A stretch of DNA of 64,000 bases from Rivibacter sp049446155 (GTDB lineage Bacteria; Pseudomonadota; Gammaproteobacteria; Burkholderiales; Burkholderiaceae_C), in NCBI RefSeq assembly GCF_049446155.1, contig NZ_JBMSEE010000001.1:724092-788091 (forward strand). Direction: 5' to 3'. The notes under the pieces were generated by a model. The model made no database searches. It was not told the DNA's origin and saw nothing but the letters and a program-made list of their open reading frames with translations. The position numbers and the translations under genes are program-made. This document shows, piece by piece, positions 51,305-60,365 of the stretch (positions are counted from its first letter, which is position 1; each line of letters begins with the position of its first letter).

Positions 51305-51345
51305 GTCACGAAGCACGCGGCACCGGCCGACGTGCATTTCGTGAC
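51305..51345. repeat. Spaced inverted repeat upstream of rpoN
   Basis: GTCACGAA (51305-51312) and TTCGTGAC (51338-51345), with partial pairing of the inner CACG/CGTG. It follows the small gene and lies 174-214 bases upstream of the rpoN element; it may be a terminator stem or an activator site. Confidence 0.5.
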
Positions 51346-51518
51346 AGTCGCCGGCCAGGGCCTGCGCCGGGGCCAAAGCTGCGGCAATTCGGACCGCGCG
51401 GCGCAATCACTACCGGCCTCGCACGGCCGTTCGGTGCCGCCTCGGCGCGCGGCGCAAACGGCGCAAAGCCTTGAACGGCGCGGGCTGCGGGCCCGCGTCC
51501 ACGCGCCCCCGCATTCGT

Positions 51519-51532
51519 GGCATGGCGGTTGC
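51519..51532 (+). promoter_or_regulatory. Sigma-54 -24/-12 element (site 11), in front of the second rpoN
   Basis: T-GGCATG-GCGG-TTGC-A, the closest match in the window to the classical TGGCAYG-N4-TTGCW consensus, 39 bases before the ATG at 51571. Confidence 0.8.
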
Positions 51533-51570
51533 AGAAAGAGCTCCGCCGCCCATTCGTTTTCAGCACGCCC

Positions 51571-53109
51571 ATGTCGCTGCCACCGCCCATGACCGCCATC
51601 ACCCTGCGCACCGAGGCGCGCCAACAGACGACGCTGTCGCCGCGGCTGCAACAAGCCGTACGCCTCCTGCAGATGTCGTCGACCGACTACCTGCAGCAGC
51701 TCGGCGAGCTGATGCAGAAAAACCCCTTCCTCGAAGTCGAGGACAGCGACGGCGAGCCGCAGGTCGCGCCCGGCAGCGCCGATCCGCTGGCCGCTGCTGC
51801 GGCGGCAGCGGCGGCCCCCGAGACGAGCGAGATCCCCGCCGTCGCCGAAAGCGACGCGACGCTGGGCGAGGCGACGCCGCTCGAGGGCGGCGACGTGATG
51901 GACAGCCAGGAGCTGTGGCAATCCGACGGCAGCCTGGGCAGCGGGCGCGGCGGCGGCAGCGAGGACGGCACCAGCATCTTCGACCGCCTGCAAGGCGAGG
52001 ACACGCTGGCGGGCTCGCTGCACGGCCAGCTCAACCTGCTGCCGCTGTCGCCGCGCGACCTGGCGCTCGCGCATGCGATCGTCGACTGCCTCGACGACGA
52101 CGGCTACCTGCGCATTCCGCTGGAGGACCTGACCAGCGTCGTCGCGCCGGACGACCCGGCCAGCGTCGAGGAGCTGCGCATCGCGCTGCGGCGCGTGCAG
52201 TCGCTCGAGCCGCTGGGCGTGGGCGCCACCAGCGTCGCCGAATGCCTGCGGCTGCAGCTGCCGCTGATTGCCGGCGAGCGCGAGCGCCATCTCGCCGAGC
52301 AGATCGTCTGCGAACACCTCGACGAGCTGGCCGCGCACGACATCGGCGGGCTGGCGCGCGCGCTGCGCTGCGACGTGGTCGAGATCGAGGCGGTGTGCGA
52401 GCGCATCCGCCGGCTCGATCCGCGCCCGGGCTGGCGCTTCGGCAACGCCGGCATCCAGTACCTCACGCCCGACGTGATCGTGAAGAAGGTGCGCGGCCAG
52501 TGGACCGCGAGCCTCAACCCCGCGGTCGTGCCGCATGTGCGGCTCAACCTCGTCTACGCCAAGATGTTCGAGCGCCATCGCTGCGCGCACAACGGCGAAC
52601 TCGCCGACCACCTGCAGGAAGCCAAGTGGGCGGTGCGCAACGTCGAGCAGCGCTTCGCGACCATCCTTTCGGTGGCGCAGGAGATCGTGCGGCGCCAGAA
52701 GCACTTCTTCGACTACGGCCCGCTGGCGATGAAGCCGCTCGGCCTGCGCGAGGTCGCGCGCGAAGTGGGCCTGCACGAGTCGACCGTCTCGCGCGTGACC
52801 AACAACAAGTACATGGCCACGCCGATGGGCGTGCTCGAGCTCAAGTACTTCTTCTCGCGCGCGATGTCCACTGCCGGCGGCGGCGCCTGCACCGCCACCG
52901 CGATCCGCGAGCTGATCCACGAAATGATCGCCGCCGAGGACCCGACGCGCCCGCTCTCCGACGGCGAGATCACGCGCCAGCTCGGCCGGCAGGGCCTGGT
53001 GGTCGCGCGCCGCACGGTCACCAAGTACCGGCAGTCGATGCAGATCGAGTCGGCCGACCGGCGCCGCAAGCTGGCCTGGCCGGCGCAGGAGTCGGCGCGG
53101 TCGGCGTGA
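51571..53109 (+). CDS. rpoN: RNA polymerase sigma-54 factor, second-copy type
   Basis: 512 residues. Region I (glutamine-rich) reads QTTLSPRLQQAVRLLQMSS; the core-binding domain follows; the HTH is LREVAREVGLHESTVSRVTNNK, and the RpoN box is ARRTVTKYRQ, two substitutions from the usual ARRTVAKYRE. The canonical rpoN neighbours (lptB upstream, hpf and ptsN downstream) are missing; instead there are a small protein and YihY, so this is probably an additional paralogue. It directs transcription at GG/GC promoters with an AAA+ activator; none is seen here. A start at 51589 is possible. Confidence 0.93.
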   Translation: MSLPPPMTAITLRTEARQQTTLSPRLQQAVRLLQMSSTDYLQQLGELMQKNPFLEVEDSDGEPQVAPGSADPLAAAAAAAAAPETSEIPAVAESDATLGEATPLEGGDVMDSQELWQSDGSLGSGRGGGSEDGTSIFDRLQGEDTLAGSLHGQLNLLPLSPRDLALAHAIVDCLDDDGYLRIPLEDLTSVVAPDDPASVEELRIALRRVQSLEPLGVGATSVAECLRLQLPLIAGERERHLAEQIVCEHLDELAAHDIGGLARALRCDVVEIEAVCERIRRLDPRPGWRFGNAGIQYLTPDVIVKKVRGQWTASLNPAVVPHVRLNLVYAKMFERHRCAHNGELADHLQEAKWAVRNVEQRFATILSVAQEIVRRQKHFFDYGPLAMKPLGLREVAREVGLHESTVSRVTNNKYMATPMGVLELKYFFSRAMSTAGGGACTATAIRELIHEMIAAEDPTRPLSDGEITRQLGRQGLVVARRTVTKYRQSMQIESADRRRKLAWPAQESARSA

Positions 53110-53133
53110 TCTGATCTCGCGGGCTGCTGCGTT

Positions 53134-53184
53134 GCCCCCTCACCCCCGCCGCCCTCTCCCCCTCGCGGGGGCGAGGGAGTCTCC
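53134..53184. repeat. Palindromic repeat between convergent genes
   Basis: CCCTCTCCCCCTCGCGGGGGCGAGGG-like hairpin after rpoN; closely similar to the piece at 11879-11909. The following 120 bases up to the YihY stop hold nothing recognised. Confidence 0.75.
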
Positions 53185-53305
53185 AATGCAGCGGTTCCGC
53201 AAAAAGGCCCCCGGGGAACCGGCGCCAGATCGGGGGGACGCCAAAGGGCAGGCGCTCGGAGGGACCCCCGGGGTAGCGGATGAACGGCAATCGGCGTGCC
53301 CGCCG

Positions 53306-54223
53306 TCAGCGGGCGCGCGCGACGGCGGTGGCGGCAATCGGTCCGGCCGACGCGCTGAGCGAGCCGTGGCGGTGCGCGAAGGCGCGCGTCAGCTCGGCGC
53401 CGAACAGGAACACCTGAGCCGAGTAGTAGACCCACAGCTGCAGCACGACGAGCACCGCCGCGGCGCCGAACGCCGAGGCGATCGCACTGCGGCCGATGTA
53501 CAGGCCGATCAGGCTCTTGCCAAGCGCGAACAGCGCCGCGGTGGTCATCGCGCCGAACCAGACATCGCGCCAGGCGATCTTCACTCGCGGCAACCACTTC
53601 AGGATCGCCGCGAACATCAGCGTCAACAGCGCGAAACTGGTCGCCGCGTCGAGCGTCTGCACCAGGCTCGCGACCCCGTTGAATCGCGGCGCCCACACCG
53701 TGGCCAGCGCCGAGATGCCCGCGCTGACGAGCAGCGAGACGATCAGCAGGAAACCGATCGCCAGCACCATGCCGAACGACAGCAGCCGCGTGCGCACCAG
53801 CTGCCACCAGCGCCGCGAGCCCGGCCGCGGCGCCTTGGGCACGCCCCAGATGCGGTCCATCGCCGCCTGCAGCTCGCCGAACACCGTGGTCGCGCCGACC
53901 AGCACGACGCCGACGCCGACCACGGTGCCGATCACTCCGGCGCGCGGCTGGTCGAGCCGCTCGAGCGCCTGTTCGATCGTCGCGGCGCCGTCGGGGCCGA
54001 TCAGGCCCGCGAGCTGCTCGAAGACCTCGCCGCGCGCTGCCTGCTCGCCGAACAGCAGTCCGGCGATCGAGATCGCGATCAGCAGCAGCGGCGCGATCGA
54101 GAACAGCGTGTAGTAGGCCAGCGCGGCCCCCATGCTCGCGGCATGGTCGTCGAACCAGGCCTGGCCGGCTTCGACGAGCAGGCTCCAGGTCTCGTGCAGC
54201 GGAGCGTGCCCGAAGCCGCTCAC
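53306..54223 (-). CDS. YihY/BrkB-family membrane protein
   Basis: 305 residues, about six membrane helices. Typical blocks: ETWSLLVEAGQAWFDDHAASMGAALAYYTLFSIAPLLLI in outline (core AALAYYTLFSIAPLL), GATTVFGELQAAMDRIW and LWVYYSAQVFLFGAELTRAFA. Function of this family is unclear. The GTG start overlaps the stop of the small lipoprotein gene (GTGA). Confidence 0.9.
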   Translation of the reverse strand: MSGFGHAPLHETWSLLVEAGQAWFDDHAASMGAALAYYTLFSIAPLLLIAISIAGLLFGEQAARGEVFEQLAGLIGPDGAATIEQALERLDQPRAGVIGTVVGVGVVLVGATTVFGELQAAMDRIWGVPKAPRPGSRRWWQLVRTRLLSFGMVLAIGFLLIVSLLVSAGISALATVWAPRFNGVASLVQTLDAATSFALLTLMFAAILKWLPRVKIAWRDVWFGAMTTAALFALGKSLIGLYIGRSAIASAFGAAAVLVVLQLWVYYSAQVFLFGAELTRAFAHRHGSLSASAGPIAATAVARAR

Positions 54224-54411
54224 TGACTGGCCGCGGAGGCCGGCGGCATGCCAGGGCTGGGCGTCGGCGTGGTGGAAGGCGTTGGCGTGCCGGGCGGGTT
54301 CTCCGGCGCGTTCGGCGGTTTCGCGCGGTCGCAGCCGCCCAGCATCGTCGCTGCAAGCAGGGCCGATGCGATGGCCACTCCGACGGGTCGCGTCGCGCGG
54401 ATGCGATTCAT
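54220..54411 (-). CDS. Small proline-rich lipoprotein
   Basis: 63 residues. Signal with lipobox ATMLGGC near residue 27, then a Pro/Thr-rich tail (PGTPTPSTTPTPSPG). AGGAG precedes the ATG. Translationally coupled to the YihY gene. No family known to me. Confidence 0.75.
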   Translation of the reverse strand: MNRIRATRPVGVAIASALLAATMLGGCDRAKPPNAPENPPGTPTPSTTPTPSPGMPPASAASQ

Positions 54412-54454
54412 GAGCGTCTCCTAGGTTGCGCCGCAGGGCAGGCAGCCAGGCGCG

Positions 54455-54468
54455 GCAAGCGGGATGCC
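54455..54468 (-). promoter_or_regulatory. Sigma-54-type -24/-12 element (site 12)
   Basis: Minus strand GGCATC-CCGC-TTGC followed by C, 44 bases before the lipoprotein start. Confidence 0.65.
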
Positions 54469-54489
54469 TGTGCGCCCGGCGCGCCCACT

Positions 54490-56430
54490 TCAGCCGCAAG
54501 GCGCCGGCGCCGGCGCCCCCGGGTCCACCAGCGGCAGCACGGCCGCCGGCGGCGCGATGAAGCCCAGCGCCAGCGCGGCCAGCACGCGCGGCACCAGCCG
54601 TCCGCCCTCGACGCCGACGCGCGGCTGCGCGAGATGGCCGCTGACCACCAGCGGCGAGCGCAGCGACAGCAGCGAGACGTCCTTGGGGCGCACCGTCGCG
54701 CGCAGCGCGAGCGACTCGTCGCGCAGGTCGATGCGCCCGTCGACGCGCACGGAGCTGTCGCGGTTGTCGAGCATCGCAACCGTTGGCGTCGCGATGCCGT
54801 CGCGGATCTGCAGGTCGACGCGCGCGCAGCGCAGCGGCAGCGGCTCGTCGCCCTTGACCGCGACACCCAGTGACTCCGCGATGTCGACGCCGGCCAGCTC
54901 GGTGACCAGGTGCGAGAGCGTGCCGTTGCGAAGCTGCAGGCGCGCCTTGCCGTCCATCGAGGCGAGCAGCTCGGCGGTCGAGCGCCCGCGCCCGCTGACG
55001 TTGATGGCGGCCACCAGCTCGCCCGTCACGTAGGGCGGCGGCGGCGCGGCAACGCCGTTGGCCGGCGCGCGCCGCGGCGCACGGCGCACGCCGCGCACCC
55101 AGTCTTCGATCGCGATGCCCTGCACCGCGAGATCGGCGCTCCACAGCGCCGGGTCGCCGCGGCCGTCGAGCCGGGTGCGCCCGCTGAGAAGGCCCTTGCC
55201 AAGCCCGGCGCGCAGGTCCTGGATCCACAGCACGCCGTCGGCCAGCCGCACGCGCGCCTTGACCTCGCCCAGCGGCGCGAGCGCCGCGCTGCCGAAGTCG
55301 AGCTGGTCGACGTCGACCGCGACGTCGGCGTCCATCGCGCGCAGGCGGGGAATGTCGAAGCGCCGCGCCGGCAGCACGCGCTCGCGCGGCGCCTGGGGCG
55401 GGCGCGCGCCGGTGCCGACGGCAGGGCCGAGGTCGGCGAAGGCGAGCCGCTTGCCGCGCAGCGTGCCGCCCAGGTGAGGCCGCTGAGCACGTCGTTCGAA
55501 GACGAACTCGCCGGCCAGCTGGCTGCTGCCGATCACCGCGCGCCGCGCATCGAAGCGCCACCGCTGGCCTTCGCGGCTCAGGCGCCCGGCGATGTCGAAC
55601 GGCGGCGTGGTCGGCAGCGTCAGCCCCAGCGGCACGCCGATCGCGGCGAGCGACGGCCCCTCGACCCGCACCTCGCCTTGCAGCGTGCGCGCGGCCGCCA
55701 GCGGCGCCAGCGCGCCATCGAAGCGCAGCCGCGAGCGGCCGGCCTCGCCGTCGAGGCGCAGCAGCACCTGCTGCGCATCGTGGGGCGCCGGGCTGAAAAC
55801 CGCGCCCAGGCGCAGCGGCATCGCGCGGTAGTGGCCCGTCACCTGGGCGCGAAAGGCCGGCGTGCCCGCGGCGCCGTCGACCGCGCTCAGCGCGATGCGC
55901 AGCTTCGTGCGCAGGGGCCGGTCGTCGAGCTCGATCAGCCCGTCGGGCACGGCCATGCGGCCCACGCGCGGCAGCGGCGGCGGCGCTTCGTCGGGCGGCG
56001 GCGCCGGCGCCGCGCCCGCGGGGCGCCAGTTCGCCTGGCCGTCCTCCAGGCGCACGAGCTGCGCGCCGAGCGTGCGCGCCGACACCTCGCGCAGCACCAG
56101 CTGCTCGCCACCGCGCCAGCGCCACAGGTCGCCCCAGCCGGTGCTGATCTCCAGCGCGGTCGCGAGCAGCAGGTGCGGCACGCCGAACTCGCGCCGGCTG
56201 TCCACCTGCAGCCGGCCGATCGCGACGCGCGGCTGCGCGCGCAGCAGGTGCAGCTCGAAGCCCTCGTCGATGCGCACCGGCGCGCCGACCGCGTCCGACA
56301 GGCGCTGCTCGACGCTCGCGCGCAGGAAGCGCCAGCCGCTCCATTCGGCGAGCAGCAGCGCCGCGATCAGCAGCAGCGGCACGGCGGCCGCCCACGGCAG
56401 CCAGCGTGCGCGCCGGCCGACCTCAGCCAT
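54490..56430 (-). CDS. AsmA-family protein
   Basis: 646 residues. N-terminal membrane helix (PWAAAVPLLLIAALLLAEW), then the long beta-rich lipid-groove fold with AsmA blocks (VRIDEGFELHLLRAQPRVAIGRLQV in outline; core LHLLRAQPRVAIGRL) and a C-terminal GTLSHLVTELAGVDIAESL and LDNRDSSVRVDGRIDLRDE. AsmA-like proteins span the periplasm and carry lipids between membranes. Its start overlaps the LigD stop by 8 bases, so it is part of the Ku-LigD unit, an unexpected link. Confidence 0.87.
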   Translation of the reverse strand: MAEVGRRARWLPWAAAVPLLLIAALLLAEWSGWRFLRASVEQRLSDAVGAPVRIDEGFELHLLRAQPRVAIGRLQVDSRREFGVPHLLLATALEISTGWGDLWRWRGGEQLVLREVSARTLGAQLVRLEDGQANWRPAGAAPAPPPDEAPPPLPRVGRMAVPDGLIELDDRPLRTKLRIALSAVDGAAGTPAFRAQVTGHYRAMPLRLGAVFSPAPHDAQQVLLRLDGEAGRSRLRFDGALAPLAAARTLQGEVRVEGPSLAAIGVPLGLTLPTTPPFDIAGRLSREGQRWRFDARRAVIGSSQLAGEFVFERRAQRPHLGGTLRGKRLAFADLGPAVGTGARPPQAPRERVLPARRFDIPRLRAMDADVAVDVDQLDFGSAALAPLGEVKARVRLADGVLWIQDLRAGLGKGLLSGRTRLDGRGDPALWSADLAVQGIAIEDWVRGVRRAPRRAPANGVAAPPPPYVTGELVAAINVSGRGRSTAELLASMDGKARLQLRNGTLSHLVTELAGVDIAESLGVAVKGDEPLPLRCARVDLQIRDGIATPTVAMLDNRDSSVRVDGRIDLRDESLALRATVRPKDVSLLSLRSPLVVSGHLAQPRVGVEGGRLVPRVLAALALGFIAPPAAVLPLVDPGAPAPAPCG

Positions 56431-58915
56431 CGCGTGCCCCAGTGCGCCCGGCTCGCAGCAGCGCGCGTTCGGCATCGCGCAGCGTGCGGCGCGCATCCTC
56501 GTAGCCCGCCCACGGCGCATTGCCCTGCGGGCGCGCGTCGATCGCCTCGCGCAGCGTCAGGCGCAGCGGCGCGGCGGCATCGAGCTCTTCCCATTCGATC
56601 GGCAGCGACACCGGCAGGCCGGGGCGCGCGCGCACGCTCCAGGCGCAGGCCGTCGTCGCGCCCGGCTGGTTGCGCAGGTAATCGACGAAGACGCGGCCGA
56701 CGCGCCGACGCGGCCCGGCGATCGCGACGAAGCGCTCCGGCAGCGTGCGCGCCAGGTGCTCGGCCACGGCCTTGCAGAAGGCCTTGCCGCGCTCCCAGCC
56801 GCAACGTCCTGCGAGCGGCACGACGACGTGCAGGCCCTTGCCGCCGCTGGTCTTCACGAAGGGCTCCAGCCCGAGCTCGAGCAGCATCGTGCGCAGCAGC
56901 TTCGCGGCCTCGACGACGCGCGGCCACTGGACGCCCTCGCCCGGGTCGAGGTCGAAGCTCAGGCGCTCGACCACGCCGGGGCTGCGCGACCACGCGCCGA
57001 CGGTGTGGAACTCGAGCACGTTCCATTGCACGCAGGCCATCAGGCCCTGCGGCACCGCGATGCCCAGCATGCTGTCGTCGTCGCCCTCGATCGCGACCTC
57101 GTCGACGCCGTCGAGGCCCATCTGCGCCGGCTTGTGCTTCTGGAAGAACATCTTCGCGCCGATGCCGCTGGGCGCGCGCAGCACCGCGGCGGGCCGCTGC
57201 GCGAGGTGGGGCGCGATCCATTCGGCGACGCGCGCGTAGTACTCGGCGACCTCGGCCTTGGTCGCGCCGCTGTGCGCGTCGACGACGCGCTCGGGGTGCG
57301 TGAGCTTGTAGCCGCCGGCCTGGCTGGCGGTGGCGTTGGCGGCGGCGGACTTTGCAGAGGCCTTGGCGGCCGGCTTCTTCGCTGCCGGCGCATCGCCGAG
57401 CTCGCGCGCGGTCTCGATCGTGATCTGCCGCGCCGGCTTGTCCTCGCGCAGGCCGCGGAACGAGGCCTGGCGCAGATGGCCGTCGGCGGTCCAGCTCGCG
57501 AAGTCGGCCTCGATCACCAGGCGCGGCTCGACCCAGGCGATCGTGCGCACCGGCTTCGGCCCGTCGGCGAAGGGGCTGCTCTCGCGCTGCAGCGGCTCGA
57601 GCCGCTTGCGCAGCATCGCCAGCTGCGACGCGCTGAAGCCGCTGCCGACGTTGCCGACGTAGCGCAGCGGCCCGGCCTTGCCGGGCGCAGCCTGCACGCC
57701 CAGCAGCAAGGCGCCGAGATCGGCGCGGCTGCCCTTCGGATGCGTGTAGCCGCCGACGACGAACTCCTGCGACAGGCGGCACTTGAGCTTGAGCCAGTCG
57801 GTGTTGCGACCACTTGCGTAGGGCGCGTCGCGCCGCTTGGCGATCAGGCCTTCGAGGCCGAGCTTGCAGGCCGCGGCATGCAGGTCGCGCCCCGTCTGCT
57901 CAAAAGCAGAACTGAAGTGGACCACCCCGCCCTCCTCACCGAGCAGCTCACGCAGCTTGGCGCGGCGCAGTTCGAGCGGCACGCCGCGCAGGTCCTTGCC
58001 TTCGCAGAACGGCAGGTCGAACAGGTAGTAGTGCAGCGCATCGGCACCGCGCGCGCCATTGGCCAGCGCGGCCTGCAGGCCGGCGAAGTCGGGCAGGCCC
58101 TGCTTGCCGGGCATCACGACCTCGCCGTCGTACCAGCCGTCGGGCAGGCGCAGCGCGGCGAGCGAGCGCGCCAGCGCGGCGAAGCGCTCGGTCCAGTCCA
58201 GGCCGTTGCGGCTGAACATGCGCACCTGCTTGCGCTCGATGCGCGTGAGGATGCGGTAGCCGTCGAACTTGGCCTCGTAGAGCCAGTTCGATTCGTCGGC
58301 GGGCGGCGACTTGACGAGCGTGGCGAGCTGCGGCGCCAGCGTGTCGGGCAGCTCGGCGCGCGGCGCGTTCTTCAGCGCGCGTCCGGGCGCGTCGGGCGCC
58401 GGTGCGGCGCGCGCTTCATGCGCTGGCGCGGGCGCGTCGGCCGACGCCTTGCTCTTGAACAGCAGCCACTGGCTCGGGTCGCGCGTGCGCACCAGCGTCC
58501 AGTGGCCGCGCAGTCGCCGTCCGCGCAGCTCGAAGTGCAGCTTGCCGCGCGCCAGGCCGCGGCGCGGGTCGCCCTCGGGCTGCCACTCGCCGCGGTCCCA
58601 GATCTCGACCGTGCCGGCACCGTACTGGCCGGCCGGGATGCGGCCCTCGAACGAGCCATAGGACAGCGGATGGTCCTCGACCTGCACCGCCAGGCGACGG
58701 TCGGCCGGATCGTCGCTGATGCCGCGCGGCACCGCCCAGCTCTTGAGCGTGCCGTCGAGCTCGAGGCGGAAGTCCCAGTGCAGCCGGCGCGCGTGGTGCT
58801 CCTGCACGACGAAGGCCAGCGACCCCGCGCCGCGCGCCGCGGCCCGCCCGCCTTCGGGTTCGCGGGTGATGCGGAAGTCGCGCTTGGCGCGGTAGCGCTG
58901 CAGCGGGTCGGCCAT
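56423..58915 (-). CDS. ligD: ATP-dependent DNA ligase D (end joining)
   Basis: 830 residues, domain order phosphoesterase, ligase, polymerase, as in Pseudomonas. PE: HWDFRLELDGTLKSWAVPRG (near 45-65). Ligase: nucleophile Lys near 216 in YEAKFDGYR. Polymerase (about 540-830): acidic pair in FDLDPGEGVQW (near 654) and HVVVPL. It repairs blunt or mismatched double-strand breaks with Ku. It follows Ku by 21 bases. Confidence 0.95.
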   Translation of the reverse strand: MADPLQRYRAKRDFRITREPEGGRAAARGAGSLAFVVQEHHARRLHWDFRLELDGTLKSWAVPRGISDDPADRRLAVQVEDHPLSYGSFEGRIPAGQYGAGTVEIWDRGEWQPEGDPRRGLARGKLHFELRGRRLRGHWTLVRTRDPSQWLLFKSKASADAPAPAHEARAAPAPDAPGRALKNAPRAELPDTLAPQLATLVKSPPADESNWLYEAKFDGYRILTRIERKQVRMFSRNGLDWTERFAALARSLAALRLPDGWYDGEVVMPGKQGLPDFAGLQAALANGARGADALHYYLFDLPFCEGKDLRGVPLELRRAKLRELLGEEGGVVHFSSAFEQTGRDLHAAACKLGLEGLIAKRRDAPYASGRNTDWLKLKCRLSQEFVVGGYTHPKGSRADLGALLLGVQAAPGKAGPLRYVGNVGSGFSASQLAMLRKRLEPLQRESSPFADGPKPVRTIAWVEPRLVIEADFASWTADGHLRQASFRGLREDKPARQITIETARELGDAPAAKKPAAKASAKSAAANATASQAGGYKLTHPERVVDAHSGATKAEVAEYYARVAEWIAPHLAQRPAAVLRAPSGIGAKMFFQKHKPAQMGLDGVDEVAIEGDDDSMLGIAVPQGLMACVQWNVLEFHTVGAWSRSPGVVERLSFDLDPGEGVQWPRVVEAAKLLRTMLLELGLEPFVKTSGGKGLHVVVPLAGRCGWERGKAFCKAVAEHLARTLPERFVAIAGPRRRVGRVFVDYLRNQPGATTACAWSVRARPGLPVSLPIEWEELDAAAPLRLTLREAIDARPQGNAPWAGYEDARRTLRDAERALLRAGRTGARDG

Positions 58916-58936
58916 CGCTTCGGTCCTTGCGGCGCC

Positions 58937-59794
58937 TCATGCGCGACGGCGTGGGGCCGCACGCCGGGCGCGCGGCTTGGCCTCGGCCTTGCCGGCCGAC
59001 GGCGGCTTGGCGAGGCTGCGCTTGAGCAGCTCGGTGAGATCGACCACGTTGCTGCCGCGCAGGTCGGCGGCCTCCTCGACCGGCTGCACGCGCTCGGTCT
59101 GGCCGCGCTCGAGCTTGCGCTCGACCAGCGCCATCACCGCGGCCTGGAAGCGGTCCTCGTACTGGGCCGGGTCCCAGGGCCGCGCCATGTCCTCGATCAG
59201 CGCCATCGCCATCTTCAGCTCGCTGTCCTTGACCGCCGCCGCGCCCTTGCCGTGCGGCGGCACCTTCAGCGCCTCGGCGCTGCGGATCTCGGCCGGCCAC
59301 CGCAGCGTGTCGAGCATCAGCAGCGCGCCGTCGGGGATCAGCGCCGCGAGGTGCTCGCGCGTCTGGATCACGACGCGCGCGATGCCCACGCGCTGCGCGG
59401 CCGACAAGGCATCGCGCAGCAGCGCATAGACCTTGTCGCCCTTGCCCTGCGGCTCGAGGTAATAGGGCCGCTCGAGCAGCACGAAGGGAATCTCGGCGGG
59501 CGACACGAAGGACTCGAGCTCGATCGTCTGCGTGGTGCGCGGATAGGCGGCCTTCACCTCCTCGTCGCTCACCAGCACGTACTCGCCGTCGGCGTGCTTG
59601 ACGCCGCGCACGATGTGCTCGCGCGGCACTTCCTTGCCGGTGCGCTTGTTGACGCGCTTGTAGCCCACCGGGTCCATGCTGCGGTCGTCGAGCCAGTCGA
59701 AGTCGATGCCGCCGCTGCTGGCGGCCGGATAGATCGCCACCGGCACGTGCACGAGGCCGAAGCTGATGGCGCCCTTCCACAAGGCCCTGGGCAT
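58937..59794 (-). CDS. ku: Ku protein, DNA end-binding
   Basis: 285 residues. ALWKGAISFGLVHVPVAIYPAA at the start and RTGKEVPREHIVRGV are the bacterial Ku core; the C-terminal extension is basic (KPRARRAAPRRRA), used for DNA binding. It forms a homodimer ring that loads LigD. GGAGAG is 8 bases before the ATG. A sigma-54-type element ends 39 bases upstream. Confidence 0.95.
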   Translation of the reverse strand: MPRALWKGAISFGLVHVPVAIYPAASSGGIDFDWLDDRSMDPVGYKRVNKRTGKEVPREHIVRGVKHADGEYVLVSDEEVKAAYPRTTQTIELESFVSPAEIPFVLLERPYYLEPQGKGDKVYALLRDALSAAQRVGIARVVIQTREHLAALIPDGALLMLDTLRWPAEIRSAEALKVPPHGKGAAAVKDSELKMAMALIEDMARPWDPAQYEDRFQAAVMALVERKLERGQTERVQPVEEAADLRGSNVVDLTELLKRSLAKPPSAGKAEAKPRARRAAPRRRA

Positions 59795-59832
59795 CGCAGG
59801 CTCTCCGTTCGTTCAGTCCTTCAGCCGTTACG

Positions 59833-59846
59833 GCACACGCCGTGCC
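59833..59846 (-). promoter_or_regulatory. Sigma-54-type -24/-12 element (site 13)
   Basis: Minus strand GGCACG-GCGT-GTGC followed by C, 39 bases before the Ku start. Confidence 0.55.
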
Positions 59847-59856
59847 CACGCGGCAC

Positions 59857-59870
59857 GGCACCCGGATTGC
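59857..59870 (+). promoter_or_regulatory. Sigma-54-type -24/-12 element (site 14)
   Basis: GGCACC-CGGA-TTGC followed by C, 43 bases before the DUF326 start. Confidence 0.65.
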
Positions 59871-59912
59871 CGATGGCGTCGACATGACATACCGAAAGAA
59901 AGAGAAGCCCCC

Positions 59913-60263
59913 ATGAACGACACCGCCCACAGTCCCTGCGTGAACGCCTGCAACCTCTGCGCGGCCGCGTGCTCGCATTGCGCCCGGGCCTGCCTCGAGG
60001 AACCCGACGTCGCCGCGCTGGCGCGCTGCATCGGGCTCGATCTCGACTGCGCGGCGGTGTGCCAGCTCACCGCCGCCGCGATGGCGCGCGGCAGCGAGCT
60101 CGGTCCGGTGCTGTGCGAGTTCTGCGCCAGCATCTGCGAGCGCTGCGCGGCCGAGTGCGCACGCCACGAGCACGACCACTGCCAGTCCTGCGCGTCGATG
60201 TGCCGTCGCTGTGCGGTGAGCTGCCGCGAGGCGGCCGACGCCGGCGCCGACACGCTCGCGTGA
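59913..60263 (+). CDS. Cys-rich four-helix-bundle copper-binding protein (DUF326)
   Basis: 116 residues with about 19 Cys in repeated CxxC-x-x-C patterns along helices (CNLCAAACSHCARAC, CEFCASICERCAAEC, CQSCASMCRRCAVSC). This matches DUF326 / Csp-like copper-storage proteins that hold Cu(I) inside a helix bundle in the cytoplasm. No export signal. It may buffer copper or act in oxidative stress. Confidence 0.9.
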   Translation: MNDTAHSPCVNACNLCAAACSHCARACLEEPDVAALARCIGLDLDCAAVCQLTAAAMARGSELGPVLCEFCASICERCAAECARHEHDHCQSCASMCRRCAVSCREAADAGADTLA

Positions 60264-60287
60264 TCGCGCGTTCGGCCTCGCTTCACA

Positions 60288-60301
60288 GGTACAGCGATTG
60301 C
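60288..60301 (+). promoter_or_regulatory. Sigma-54-type -24/-12 element (site 15)
   Basis: GGTACA-GCGA-TTGC followed by C, 65 bases before the start at 60366; the weakest -24 box of the set. Confidence 0.45.
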
Positions 60302-60365
60302 CCCCCCGCTGCACGGGTTCGAAGCCTGCTTCGGGCCTGAACCGACATGCATGAAAGGACCAGCG

